Source: Laburnicola sp. R22_1
Taxonomy: Eukaryota > Ascomycota > Dothideomycetes > Pleosporales > Didymosphaeriaceae
Length of the DNA stretch: 64,000 nucleotides
Direction: 5' to 3'
Assembly: GCA_014281115.1 (NCBI GenBank)
Contig: JACONQ010000015.1
Span: forward strand, 930,001-994,000
Part shown: positions 30,701 through 42,333 of the stretch, piece by piece
Layout of the letters: each line of letters starts with the position of its first letter
How positions within the stretch are numbered: position 1 is the first letter of the stretch
Made by a program: the position numbers and the translations under genes
Notes under the pieces: model-generated
What the model was told of the DNA's origin: nothing
Seen by the model: only the letters and a program-made list of their open reading frames with translations
Databases searched by the model: none

Positions 30701-32846
30701 ATAGTAGGAACAGCGTTGGGGTGTCTAGGATGTAGTAGGTAACCTTGCCTATCAGGTTCTTAATTCGTACGGTTCCTAGAGATCCTTTTGGGCTCTGACC
30801 TCCAAAGCTAATATTGGTATTGCTAGGTGTCCAGTTAATATTCGTACAAGGATTTTCTCGCACGTACATTTCGAGCTATGACTTGCCAACTATAGAGATT
30901 CTTACTACACCTATATCCCACAGTTCACCTTAGTATGTTGTACAGTATTAATCTTCGAGAATAAACTGTGCTGCACACTCCTCTAGCTCTGTTTTATAAA
31001 CATGTTCGCCAGTTGTATAGTAAAGATAGGCGGTAGTGGTAAGGTAGGACACTTGGTTGTTGCCATCCTTATTATCTTCGCTCTGCTCCTCTTCTTCGTG
31101 CGGAGCAGGTTCCTCATCATCATACCCTTCAAAGTCCTGGATATAGAACTGAACAGCTTCGTGCGAAGGCGTTTCATTATAATGCTCTTCACAAAAGGTG
31201 ATATACTGTCTTATCGCGCGCGTACAGTCTTCGCGCGAATGGTTTAAAGACCAGCAACCTTCCTTATGGCACACAAAGTACTTCTTGGGTCTCGTACAGC
31301 TGTCGCTTAATCGGGGTCTAAATCGCGATAATAATGGTACGAATTGTTCTCAAAATCCTTGTCCGCAGAAGCCTGGCAATCTTCCTCTTTATGTGAAGAA
31401 GTTGTACTTGCGATTAGTGTAGTACGCATTAGCCTTCTGCAAGTACTAATTAGATTGGCGATTAATTGTAACTTGGATTGACGCATAAAAGTTAGCAAAT
31501 AAGGCTTTACAGGTAGGTTTAATAGTGAATATAGCCTATTCTAGCTCTAGTTGTCCGCGGCATACTTATACAATAGCAGTATGCAGCTGAATTTCCCCTG
31601 CAAAGGCTACACCTAGTGCTCTCTATGCGAGAGTAAGCTTATTAATTATAGCCTCTAGGACTTCGTGCAGACTCTTATTAGGATTTTTGTGTTTGTAGCG
31701 TGCGAAGGTTATTGCTATCTAGTCTGTCCAGTACTAACTATGGTTAATAGTTATATTAAAGTGGCTGCTAAGCTCTTCGTACACATACTTCTATGTGTAT
31801 CCAGGGCGAATATTGTGCAGGTAGTACTAGCCCGCACAGCCTATAAGGATATCTAGAAAGATATCTGCGTACTAATTCTTAGCGATATCTAGGCGTTCGC
31901 ATAGATCTATAAAGATCCTAACTTTGTCTGCTAAAATATTGTATAGAGCCCCTGTGTAGTTGTTTTTCTTGTTCTATGCCTTCTGGAATTGTATCATCTT
32001 GTTGGCTAGAACTCTCTGGGGGGTGAGATAGTTCTTTAGTGGGAGCTTGTATGGATTAGATTGTAGTGTGGGTTTAGGCAGCATTAATTAGTACAGTGTC
32101 TGCGAGTTTTGTATGTTAGGCGGCGGTTGCGTTCTATACATATTATACAGTGTTTAGTTGCAAATAGGTGGGCGAAATGGTAGCTAGGTTTTATGCGTTA
32201 AGTGTGGTAGATTGTTTAGTAGTTTGTACAGACAATATTGTTAATCGCGCGGTGGTTCCCTTAGTACATTTATAGGCACCTATACCTGTGTAGGGGCCTG
32301 TGGTAGTAGCAGCTCGCTTTTTTGTTTGTGCGATGTCTACGGAAGCTTCAGCTTTAGTATATGCATACGCAGAGTAGACTAGGCTAGTAAACGCAGTAGT
32401 GTATAAGGTATATCTGCCTTGCCTTGGGCTATTGCGTATAGTTAGTGGGCTACTATTGTATTGCCCTCTGTCCTTGCCCTAATCCCCTTTCCTTCTAAGG
32501 CTGCGATAAGCTCTCTCTTATACGCACGGCCTAGATCTGCGAAGTGTTAGAGTTCCCATCCTTTAAAGTCTTCTTAGTATAACCTTAGAACAGCTGCTCC
32601 CTTCTAATATGTCGCACAAAGGTTAGCAATAACGCATACTGCGTATAATTGCATTTGTATTAGAGAGGGATCCTTTGCCATATTAATCTCCTCATTCTAG
32701 TACTCTGGCTTTATCCCTTTTCGCAGTGTTGCCTCTAATATCCCTATATCCCTAGCATACAGGTCGTACAATTCGAGTTAATTAGGCATATTGCCTTTGT
32801 CTTCGCGTGCGGTGGTAGGAGCGGCGGGTTCTGTAGGTTGAGCCAT
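27729..32846 (-). pseudogene. Copia-3 gag-pol, RIPped
   Basis: Gag starts at ATG 32844-32846 (MAQPTEPAAPTTAR). A gag knuckle CHKEGCWSLNHSREDC (CX4CX4HX4C) lies at about 31272-31225 and is followed by an acidic region. GHPYMKRL precedes the integrase, whose catalytic positions include YNLGTNF (Asn for Asp) and the intact GKVERSH. The ORF 30101-29145 covers the integrase C-terminus and the start of reverse transcriptase. DITQAYIQS (28970) is reverse transcriptase, and FTNGLFANNKDLSLQLGF to SVLASKLYGMV (28307-28110) is RNase H. The C-terminus is INGKDNPANACTKKA. The order INT-RT-RH identifies copia. Stop codons and lost Asp residues make it non-functional. Confidence 0.85.
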
Positions 32847-33241
32847 TGCGTGGCTGGGTAGTGATCAATGGGTAGTTTGTACAGTTCGGTCGCGTGTTGT
32901 TAGGGTTTGTTTGTTTATCTAACTGTGTGTTTGTATAGTTAATAGCGGTGTGTATAGTACACTATCTCCTCTTTAATCTTGTATAGTAGCGATCACGCTC
33001 ACTAACTTAATAAAAGAGTTAATCTGCTATCCTTAAATAAGAATAGGTTTCGTGCGTCTCGCACTATCTCTCTCTCTGCTTTGTATAGCAGCAATAACGC
33101 TCACTAACTCCACAAAGATTTAATCTGCTATCCTTTTGCGTACAAAGAATAGGTAACGAAACAAACTGCACAGCGATAACGCTCGTACGGTTCGTCTTCA
33201 CTCTTACTAATTTGTGGTCAGAACAGCCAACCACTAATTAG

Positions 33242-33508
33242 TGTTAAATGGGCTCTACAGCTAGCTAATTAAACAGAATGGTTACACATTCAATTAGCAA
33301 GAGAGAGGGTTGTACAGTGTACACAGCGTACGGAGGGTAGGTAGAGTAAGGCAAATAGATCTGGTTATTACTTGCTTGTTATTCTATTAAGGTGCGGATG
33401 GAAAGGAGAAGACTCTGCAGCGCACGGGCATCACGTGACGCTTACGTGATGCCTATCGTGCGAAAACCTCAACACCATAAGGAGCCTTGCCCGTACGGTG
33501 TACGGACA
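33242..33508 (-). repeat. Copia-3 5' LTR
   Basis: 267 bp, beginning TGTTAAATGG and ending GTACGGACA. Differences from the other copy are nearly all transitions in CpA/TpG contexts. Confidence 0.93.
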
Positions 33509-33513
33509 TTTGT

Positions 33514-35620
33514 TGTATTTACATATGCTACTTAATTATAAAAGAAGTAGCGTAGAGTTAGGGCATAGGCAATTATATTATTTGCCTAAATATAGATTTT
33601 TTTTAAGTTGTAGTTTACGCAACTCTTGCTACAACTAAGCTAGCATTTAAGTAAGTTAGAAGTAGTTTTATACATACTCTATTACTACTTACTTAAGTTA
33701 GATAAACTATTTAAACTAATTAATATAGGTTAAGAACAAGAAACTAGTCTACTCTAATATTAATTTCTTATTATTAGAATTGCCTTTTAGTCTAATACTA
33801 GCTAGAATCTACTATCCCTTCTAACTAATAATATTATAATAGTCTAGTAGCTTAGTATAGTTACTATTTAGGGGCTGCCTACCTTTACTACCTAATACTA
33901 CTACATTTTCTATAATTCTATTATGCGTCATATCTAGTAAACGCACTTAGCTAAAGAATATAATAAAAGAATATAGCTTATTACTAAGTAGAGAATAGCT
34001 AAAGATATTAGACTATAAGGTGGACCTAGTAATACTTTTAATAATAAGAGACGGAGTCTTAAAGGGGGTACTATCTAAATTAGTAATAGGGCTAAAGTCT
34101 AAATTAGCTACTATAATAACGGCTAGACATAGGGTCTAAACTACTATTAATTAGAAAATGCTTAGTAGTTTTACTATTATTAGTTTACAGTTAAATTAGA
34201 AAGAGTGTAAATAGATAAGAAGTTTAAGAAAAATAGCTTAAAGGATATAGAGAAAGGTGCGCAACACTAATAAGATATTGCTTATTATAATAATAGCGTT
34301 GCTATATACTAAAACTAAAATATACGCAGCACTAGAGGTGGCTAAACTTAACGCTACTATAGCCTAACATTAACCTAACCCTACTACGCAGATACAATAA
34401 CAAATACGCGTATAGCTCTACACTTTCTCTATTATAGGCCTAGTATGTAGCCCTATAACATATTTTCTTTTTTATAATTAAAAAATAACTTTTGCTACTA
34501 TAGGACTAGGACTTTAGGGGTATATTAGAGGCTTAGGCTACGCTCGCGCCTTTTCTTATGCTAAGGCGCTAACACCCTAGGTATATAACTAGAGAATCTA
34601 GGGTAAAATTCTTCTCCCTATCTAGAATTTATCTTTATTATTAACACCTTATAGAGTTTCTATCTAAGGACTAGGCTATTATAAAAAGAGTTAGGTCTTT
34701 AGTTAAGTAGCGTATAGTTCCCTTTAGTATAATAGAGTTAATAGTCTTCCTACTCTAGTTAAGTGTTATATTGTCTTTTTAGTGTAACTATCTTTTTATT
34801 ATTCACTATCTCTTAATATACTCTGCCTCCCTAGTATAGTTATTATTTTAAGCTAAATAAAATACTTTATTTATAGAGATCTATGCCTATAGTTAGAATA
34901 AATAAGTAGAACAAGTAAAGAAAAGTGTATATTAATATATATATAAACGAGTATTTCTTCTTTAGAATTAAATTATAGTGTAATATATTTCTAGACTTGC
35001 TATTAAATTAACTACTATGTTACGTAATTAATAATTTCTTCGACAACTTTTTTGCTGCAATAATAATAATAATAATAACTAATCTAACTAGCTTATCTTA
35101 TTTATAGTAAATTTCCTCTTGCAAATAGCAATTAAGTTATATATTATCTCTAGAACTTTGTCACTACTAATTTCTATAGTGTATCTTGTAAAGCTTACTC
35201 GTTATAAACTTTTAATCTTATTTTAATTGTCTAAATTAAGTCTAGACTATTCTATACTACTTTTCCTTTTTAGGAAAAGTTACTTTCCCTTTTAGGAAGG
35301 TCACTTAACTAATACTAAAAATAGTAACATTTATATAAAGTATTGCTATAGGCTATATATTATACTATAATATTTATTATAGTATAATTACCTAATTTGG
35401 CTAGAGGTTTCTAGAAAATTCTATAAGAATTTGTAATCTAAATCTTCTAGATACCTAATACTCGAATAATATTATTAGTAATTCTATAGAATATTCTAGT
35501 GTTCTATCTTATGTATATAAAGACTATTATCTAGGAGAGAATAGCTCTTTATTAAATCCTTAAATCTTTATTAAGACTATAAAGTTATAGGCTTACTAAT
35601 CTTTATTATCCTTTTGCCTT
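33514..35620. other. RIPped AT-rich sequence, no recognised gene
   Basis: This is TA-dinucleotide-rich sequence without recognisable coding. It is continuous with 26212 once Copia-3 is removed. A segment around 35230-35580 looks like a degraded LTR or promoter: paired ttccttttagga-like motifs, and tatataaag near 35514-35522. I could find no partner copy. Confidence 0.5.
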
Positions 35621-35836
35621 TGTCTACACTCTCTTGTCTTCCAAGTCTACAAGAACTGTTGTTAGATAGAACAAGCGCGTTAAGGTCGGATCTGTATAAT
35701 CGTGCAGGGACCACCGTGCTTAGCGCACAAGGCGCGACATTAGAGCCAGCCAAATATAGGGGTAACAGAACATAGAATACAAACACTAGATACTAAAGAC
35801 AAAGACTAGTTTTTTCTTACTACCTATAAACTAACA
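35621..35836 (+). repeat. Copia-4 5' LTR
   Basis: 216 bp, beginning TGTCTACACTC and ending ACTAACA. Confidence 0.94.
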
Positions 35837-36142
35837 CTAATTAGTAGTTACCCTTACAGTTAATGCTATAAGATAACTATAGATAGCAAGGCAAACTAGA
35901 AGAGACACAATAAGGGGTATAGCAATACCCTAAACTATATGCTAACAAGACCCTAAGCGTTTACCTGGGTCTCCGCGTCTATTACGCCTTCGCCGGAACT
36001 CGCGCGTTGTAGCCCACTACTAAGCAACGAGGACTCTAAGCGTTTACCTAAGTCCCTATCCATTACGCTCTATAGTACCCACCGCTAATAGTACTATTAA
36101 CCTGCGTCCCACGCTTTCAAAGAGACGCCCTACGAAATTATA

Positions 36143-39100
36143 ATGCCTTTCACTAACTACCTCACAAAGGAAGAATAGGCGATTATTAATAAGAATAGCT
36201 AGGGCTAGCCCCTAGATGTTAATAAGAATACAGATATTAAGATAATTAATACAAAGAGAGTTAACATATATATCCTCTTCTACTACTAAATCTCCTAAGA
36301 TAAAGGATAGAAGGACTATAAGCTCTAGGATAAGATAACTGTTATCTTTAAAGTATGGCCAAAAGAACTATTTAACAAAGGCGATAAAGCTCTTATTACT
36401 AAATAGAGAGACTACCTGCGCTAGCAAGGCGTCTTTATAGCTAAGGACGGCAAATTAATTGCCTACAATATAGTAGAAGCGCTATAGGGCGACTATTACA
36501 AATAGACTAACAAAGAGGTTACTCACTAGCTTAAAATAAGTAAGAAGTTTAACTCACGCTTTAATCCAAATTATGCGCCTCTATATAATATACCTTTGTC
36601 ACAACAATCCTCTTAACAACCCTCTGCCTACCTTACTTCCCCTTAACTAGCTCTAATAGCACGCACTGTCTACCCACCCATACCTCTACCACAACAGCAG
36701 CCCACTCTATACCTGCCTCCTTGGCAACAGCACAACGCGCATCTATCCCCTACACAGCAGCCAAACCTGTATAATACGTATAACCCTCTACAGCGCGAAA
36801 GCCCTATAGACGCCACGCGTCTTAACAACACACATAGGCTTATTACAGACCTCTGCAAGCTGTACGACAATAAGAAGCGCTTTGGAGGTAGGCTATACAA
36901 TATATTTAACACTAAATTCAGAATCTTTCGCGACAATTGCAGCAAGATTAGACTACCTAAGCGGCACTAGAATTGAGCCTTCTCTATTATGCTAAAAGAT
37001 AGAGCGTCCAGTTACTACTATGACCGCCTCGCTGGCCAGAGCTATGACCTTAAGACAATAATAGGTATAATAAAAAGCCATTTCCACACTAAGGAGAATT
37101 ATTAACTGTACCTTAGCGAGTGGAGAACGACTACGCTGGCGCGTACAATTAGCGCCCACCCTAACAAGTCTCATCTTAAAGCCCTTCAATTGCTTATTAA
37201 CAAGCTCTAGAAGCTTTAACGCGGGTTAGGCCATAATTACTAAGGTGACAACGTACTGCGCGAACAACTACTTAACGCGTGCAGCGGTATTAAAGACTGT
37301 AACCTTGCCCTCTTTGCCCTAGCGCCTACTTTTAAAGGCCTCTACTCTACTCTACGCTTATTTATTAGCGCTGCTACCCGCTCGCGCGAGGCGCATAATC
37401 TAAACCTAACGCAATACACTACTAACAGCGAGTACTAGAATAAATATAACCTCTAATACCCCTATAAGAATAACTTTAATAACAACACAGAGGGCTATAA
37501 GTAGTACTAGACTAATAGGACCTATGGAGGTTGAGGCTTATAAAGAGGTTAAGAAAATAGATTGCAAGGATTCTTGTTGCGTTTCTTATTGCAAGACGTT
37601 AACAGCTAAGGACTTTATTAAGGCAACTCTTAAGAACTACCTTTTTAACAGCTACTGCCACCTAAGCAACAGCAATCTTAAAAGAAATACTTTATTTACA
37701 GTAAGCCTAGCTACTAGTTAATAAAGCACTCTAGGGATAAGCGCAAGCAATCCTATAATAGGTTTCGCCAGACAGCATTAGCCTACTCACACAACGCACA
37801 ACCTAACGTTGCTAACTTTTACACTTTTCTAACCAAGTATAAAGGTCTTAAAATTAACAATAAGGCCTAGCAAATGCTTGTTAAGATGACAATTAAGGGA
37901 GACTAGTTCGTCACTAAGTTATCTAGTATAATTAACGGCAACTAGATAATTGCCTATCTGAACAACTAGGCTATATACCATGCGACTACCTAAATTAACG
38001 CGTTCAGAGCTATTAATAACGCGCCCGCCACTATATTTACATTTAAGGATTAATATAATAAGAAAGTCTTCTAGGGCATTATGCCTAACACAGAAGCCTT
38101 AGGCGTCTTAATAGCTAGAAAACTACAAGCAACTGCTTTATAGGCAGCTACAAATTTGCAAATAGATACCTTAATAGCTAGGCAGCACTAAATCCGCTTT
38201 AGTAGAGGCTAGGCAATTACATCTATAGGCACCCTACACGTTAACACAGCAATTAGTGATGTTACGTTTCACGTACTACCTACCAATACGCCATTCTTGC
38301 TCTGTCTGGCCGACATAAACAGACTAGGCGTTAAATACAACAACCTGCGCAACGTACTAATTTAGGGCAACTAGCTACACCTAGTTGTACGTAAATAGGG
38401 CCACCCATAGCTCCTTATTAATCAACCTAAGCGCACCGCAGCCGCCAGCTGCCACCTTACAGAGACTAAGCTACGCCAGCTACACTAATAATTTGGCCAC
38501 CTATTAGCTTATTGGCTCTACGACTTGCTTATTCGCGCTGGCTATAACAATATCCACAAAGAGCTTATTAATAAGCTTGTTAAGTACTATTAACAGTGCC
38601 AACTAAACTAGAAAGCACCTAGACGCTTCAAATTTAAGCTTAAGGAACCAGACCTAGACTTTAACTATAAAGTAATTGTTAACATTATGTACCTAAATGG
38701 CAAGCCTGTCCTACACGTAGTTAATAACGCGACTGCCTTTTAAGCTGCTCGCTTTCTTAAAGATATATTAGCCGCAAGCACCTAGGACGCTCTACGGCAT
38801 TACTGGATAGATACCTATGTTGGACCGCCTAAGTACCTTGTCCATAACGCCGGCAGGAACTTTATTTCTACTAAGTTTAAGCAATTTGCCAAGTCACTGT
38901 CGATTAACGTTAAAGAAGTACCTATAGAAGCTTATAACAGCGTAGGCAAGGTGGAGCGGTACCATGCTTTATTATAACGCGCTTTTAAGACTATCTAAGT
39001 TAACTTACCTATAATAATAGACAAGTAGCTTATTTTGTAAATAGCTGTTAAAGCTGTTAACAACACTGCGGGTCCTAACGGTCTAGTGCCTACACTCCTT

Positions 39101-41386
39101 GTCTTTGGCGCCTACCTATATATAATAGAAGACTCTCCCCTATCGCCATTAATTACTTAACGCGCTGCCGCTATTAGAAAGGCTATAAGAGACGTTAGAC
39201 AAATACACAAAACACGCCAAATTAATAACGCGCTGGCAACGCGTAATGGACCTGCGATAATTAAAACAACTACACTGCCTATCAACTCTAATATACGCGT
39301 CTGGCGCGAGAAGGATGGATAGATAGGCCCCTATAAGCTCATTGCTGTGACTAATAAAACCTGTACAATATAGCTACTATATGGCCCTACAAATTTCCGC
39401 TTAATAGTTGTTAAGCTATACTACACTAATACCTCCCCAATAAACAACGAACTAGCCACGCCCCTAGTGACAAATAACGATAATAATAGCCACCTAATAG
39501 ATATGCTAGATAATATAGACAGCTATTACAACTATAATAGCGACACAAGTGGGTCTGACTGGCAACTAGGACTAGAACTAGCTTTTGAACCCCCTTAACA
39601 CAAACGCGGCCAACCCAAAGGTAGCAAGAATAAGCCTAAAGCCCCTACAGCCCGCGCGAATCCTCCTTAGACAGCCCATGTGGCTCCTACAGCGTACACT
39701 GCCTACGCGCTGCGTAATAAGACTTATATAATAGAGGTCTTTATAACGCACAAAGAAAACACTAACTGGCTACTTGCTATATAGCTACGCTAAGAACAAA
39801 GGATAACTACACCTAGTTAACTATTTAAGCTGTTAGATAATAAAGAAATTAATAGCCTTATTGCTAATAGAGTCTTTCGCTTTAAGCAATACGATTCCTG
39901 CAAGTACAAGGGACAGATTTTTAAGTTGCAACTAGTATGCGAAATTAAAGGCAAGACTACTGCTACCCTATATAAGAAATCACGTCTTGTAGTGCAAGGA
40001 TATTAAGACAATAGCAAAGCGACAATCCTTACCTAGTTGCTAACTATCTAGCGAGCTAGTTAACAAATTATCCTAGCTATTGCTCCTTCGCTTATGCGTA
40101 ATGGAGCCCTATTGCTAAATGAAGAAATCTCGCTCTGGCTGCGAGACATTACCTAGGCGTACGTACAGTCACGCACAAAGCTCAACTAAGTAGTTACCGC
40201 CTACTTGCCTAAGGAAATTGAGTACAAGTATCCGCCTAACACAGTTATAATAGTTAAGAAGCCTCTATACGGCCTGGCTAAAGCTAGTACCTATTAGTGG
40301 GTAACGTACAGCGCTTATCACAAGGAAAAACTTTACATAGAGACTTTAACATACGACCTATGCTTGCTTGTAACTAACACTTAGGACACCTTTAGCGTAG
40401 TAGGTATGTAGACTAACAACACTCTTATTCTCGCGAATAAACGCTTCTCTAACCTAGAGGAGAAGGAGTTAATATTTACAGCTAAGCTAAAGGAGAAGCT
40501 AACACCTACTACTCTATTACTCTTTAATAGATGCATTCTATTAATTAATTATAATAGCAAGCTCTTACTATAATAGAAGAATTAAGGCAAGAAGATTTAG
40601 CTTATTAACACAAGCTCAGCCAACTATTAGCAATAATACATTGAGTAGAGGGCTCGCGGCGCCTATATTACGAGCATCTGCCAACTAGAGGCGACTTTTG
40701 ACCTCTCTATTACCGTACAAACTTAGGAGCCTACCGCTAACAACGTTAACGCGTTAAACAAACGCTTACAGTGGTAATTAAACAACCTTAATTGTGGCCT
40801 TACCTATAAGGCACTTAACCTAGCTTAAGCCAAGGTCTTTGTGTTTATTAACGGCTCCTTTGCTAATAACAAAGATTTAAGTAGCTAGATTGGCTACACA
40901 ATTATATTGGCTATAGAAGATGTTGCTAACACTAAATTTATAATTTATAGCAATCTTATCCACTAGAGCTCTACAAAGAGCAAACGCGTGACCTAAAGTG
41001 TACTTGCGTTAGAGATCTACGCAATAGTAGAAGGCGTCGATCTCGCCTACTCTATTACCTTAACGCTCGCCATGGTTACACAGCAGCTTAGCCTACTATC
41101 TCTCCCCCTAATAGTTTGTACAGACTTATACTCACTGTATAAGTATATTGTTAAGCTAGGATCAACTAAGGAGAAGCGACTAATGATCGATATCATGGCT
41201 TTACGTTAATCGTACGAGAGGAGGGAGTTGTTTAAGGTTCGATGGGTGAATGGCTAAGACAACCCTGCTGACGCCATAACAAAGGCGTCGCCAAACAAAG
41301 CTCTCGAAGCCCTTATTAATACTAACTCGCTGCGCGTACAAGTTAAAGGATGGGTAGCACGCAAGGCTCCCGCAAACTAGCTCTAA
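36143..41386 (+). pseudogene. Copia-4 gag-pol, heavily RIPped
   Basis: The frame begins near ATG 36143 (MPFTNYLTKEE) with a gag rich in Pro/Gln around 36660-36790 and a capsid-like region to about 37430. Pol has FGHLLAYW, CHLTETKLRQLH, an integrase core with VHNAGRNF (Asn at the second Asp position) and GKVERYHALL (Glu intact). ITQAYVQS and KKPLYGLAKAS belong to reverse transcriptase; its Asp-Asp motif near 40410 reads TNN. RNase H has FINGSFANNKDL and SVLALEIYAIVEG, and the product ends VNGxDNPADAITKA. Start and end codons share a frame, so damage is mostly nonsense substitution. It cannot be active. Confidence 0.85.
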
Positions 41387-41474
41387 CTAAAACATAACTA
41401 TTAACAATAACAATAACTACCATAGTTACTACCTTTCTTCTACACTCCTTTTTCTATAAAAGAAAAGTTGCTAG

Positions 41475-41690
41475 TGTCTGCACTCTCTTGTCTTCTAAGT
41501 CTATAAGAACTGTTGTTAGATAGAATAAGCGCGTTAAGGTCGGATCTGCATAATTGTGCAGGGACCACCGTGCTTGGCGCACAAGGCGCGACATTAGAGC
41601 CAGCTAAACATAGGGGTGACAGAACACAGAATACAGACACTAGATACTAAAGACAGAGACTAGTTTTTCCTTGCTACCTGTGAACCGACA
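41475..41690 (+). repeat. Copia-4 3' LTR
   Basis: 216 bp, beginning TGTCTGCACTC and ending ACCGACA. Confidence 0.94.
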
Positions 41691-41979
41691 GCCTTTTTAT
41701 CTATTTTTATTGTGGTTATTATAATGTACTATAATTATATTATAATAATTCCACTATTATAAGAGAAAGGTAATATTATCTCCCCCTCTCTCTTTTACAC
41801 TTCTATTGCCGCTACTACTACTACTTACTCTTACCCTTATTACTAATAGTCTCTCGCATTAACGGCGCCCTAAATAATAATTATTACTTTAATAAGCTTT
41901 GTACGCTATTACTGCAATTTTACAATTCTATAGTTTTTAAAAAACTACTACTCTTTGTCTAGCAGTTGCTGTGTACTTT
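41691..41979. other. AT-rich spacer between Copia-4 and Copia-5
   Basis: About 290 bp of RIPped sequence with no gene. It begins with the gcctt duplication of Copia-4 and ends with the acttt duplication of Copia-5. Confidence 0.6.
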
Positions 41980-42297
41980 TGTCAAATATTAGGTCACTGA
42001 AAATCACTGTGATTTTACTGTGAAATCTAGTAGTCACGTGCGTCCGATTATATAGTCTCCTTATGACGACAGTTAGTGTAACTTACAGTGATTTCACTGT
42101 GAGATTACTGTGAAATACACAAAGGAGACTAGCGTACTACTGTTATACTACTCCGCACTATTACTAGTGCGTCTTAGCGCTAGATAGATATTGCGTACGA
42201 TAGCTAAGCTTCTCTGACAGAGATCACTCGACAATCAATTCATCATTAAATCCATCACTTTCATCTCATCTCATTAAAGATACTTACGTATCTGACA
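41980..42297 (+). repeat. Copia-5 5' LTR
   Basis: 318 bp, beginning TGTCAAATATT and ending GTATCTGACA. It contains repeated palindromic cactgtgaaat-type motifs. Confidence 0.95.
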
Positions 42298-42308
42298 ATT
42301 AAGAGTCT
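42298..42308 (+). promoter_or_regulatory. Copia-5 primer-binding site, half tRNA-Lys(CUU) type
   Basis: The bases attaagagtct follow the LTR directly and match the Copia-2 site. They complement the anticodon loop of tRNA-Lys(CUU) ending at nucleotide 39. Confidence 0.6.
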
Positions 42309-42333
42309 TATTGCCTTAATTAAACCAAAAATT

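Larger units (their letters stand above)
26213..33508 (-). mobile_element. Copia-3: Ty1/copia LTR retrotransposon, minus strand, with extra 3' region
   Basis: The 267-bp LTRs are at 26213-26479 (3') and 33242-33508 (5'), with target duplication tttgt (26208-26212 and 33509-33513). On the minus strand the 5' LTR is followed by ctaattagtggttggctg, matching the same place in Copia-4. The polypurine tract aaaaagttgccag also matches Copia-4. RIP is moderate. It differs from Copia-4 in having about 1.25 kb between the end of pol and the 3' LTR. Confidence 0.93.
35621..41690 (+). mobile_element. Copia-4: Ty1/copia LTR retrotransposon
   Basis: The 216-bp LTRs are 35621-35836 and 41475-41690, with target duplication gcctt (35616-35620 and 41691-41695). 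The 5' LTR is followed by ctaattagtagtta, and gaaaagttgctag precedes the 3' LTR; both match Copia-3. The LTR also shares a core, in reverse orientation, with the Copia-1 LTR (gaacaagcgcgttaaggt). The interior is heavily RIPped. Confidence 0.94.

Noticed and set aside
33220..33241. tRNA-Ile(AAU) anticodon-arm primer for Copia-3 and Copia-4
   Set aside because: The complement gives AAT in the anticodon position, but position 37 and the stem do not fit.
36143..41386. Alternative genetic code with TAG and TAA read as Gln or Trp
   Set aside because: TAG replaces both CAG and TGG, Asp-to-Asn and Met-to-Ile changes occur too, and intact ORFs use normal stops. RIP explains all of it.
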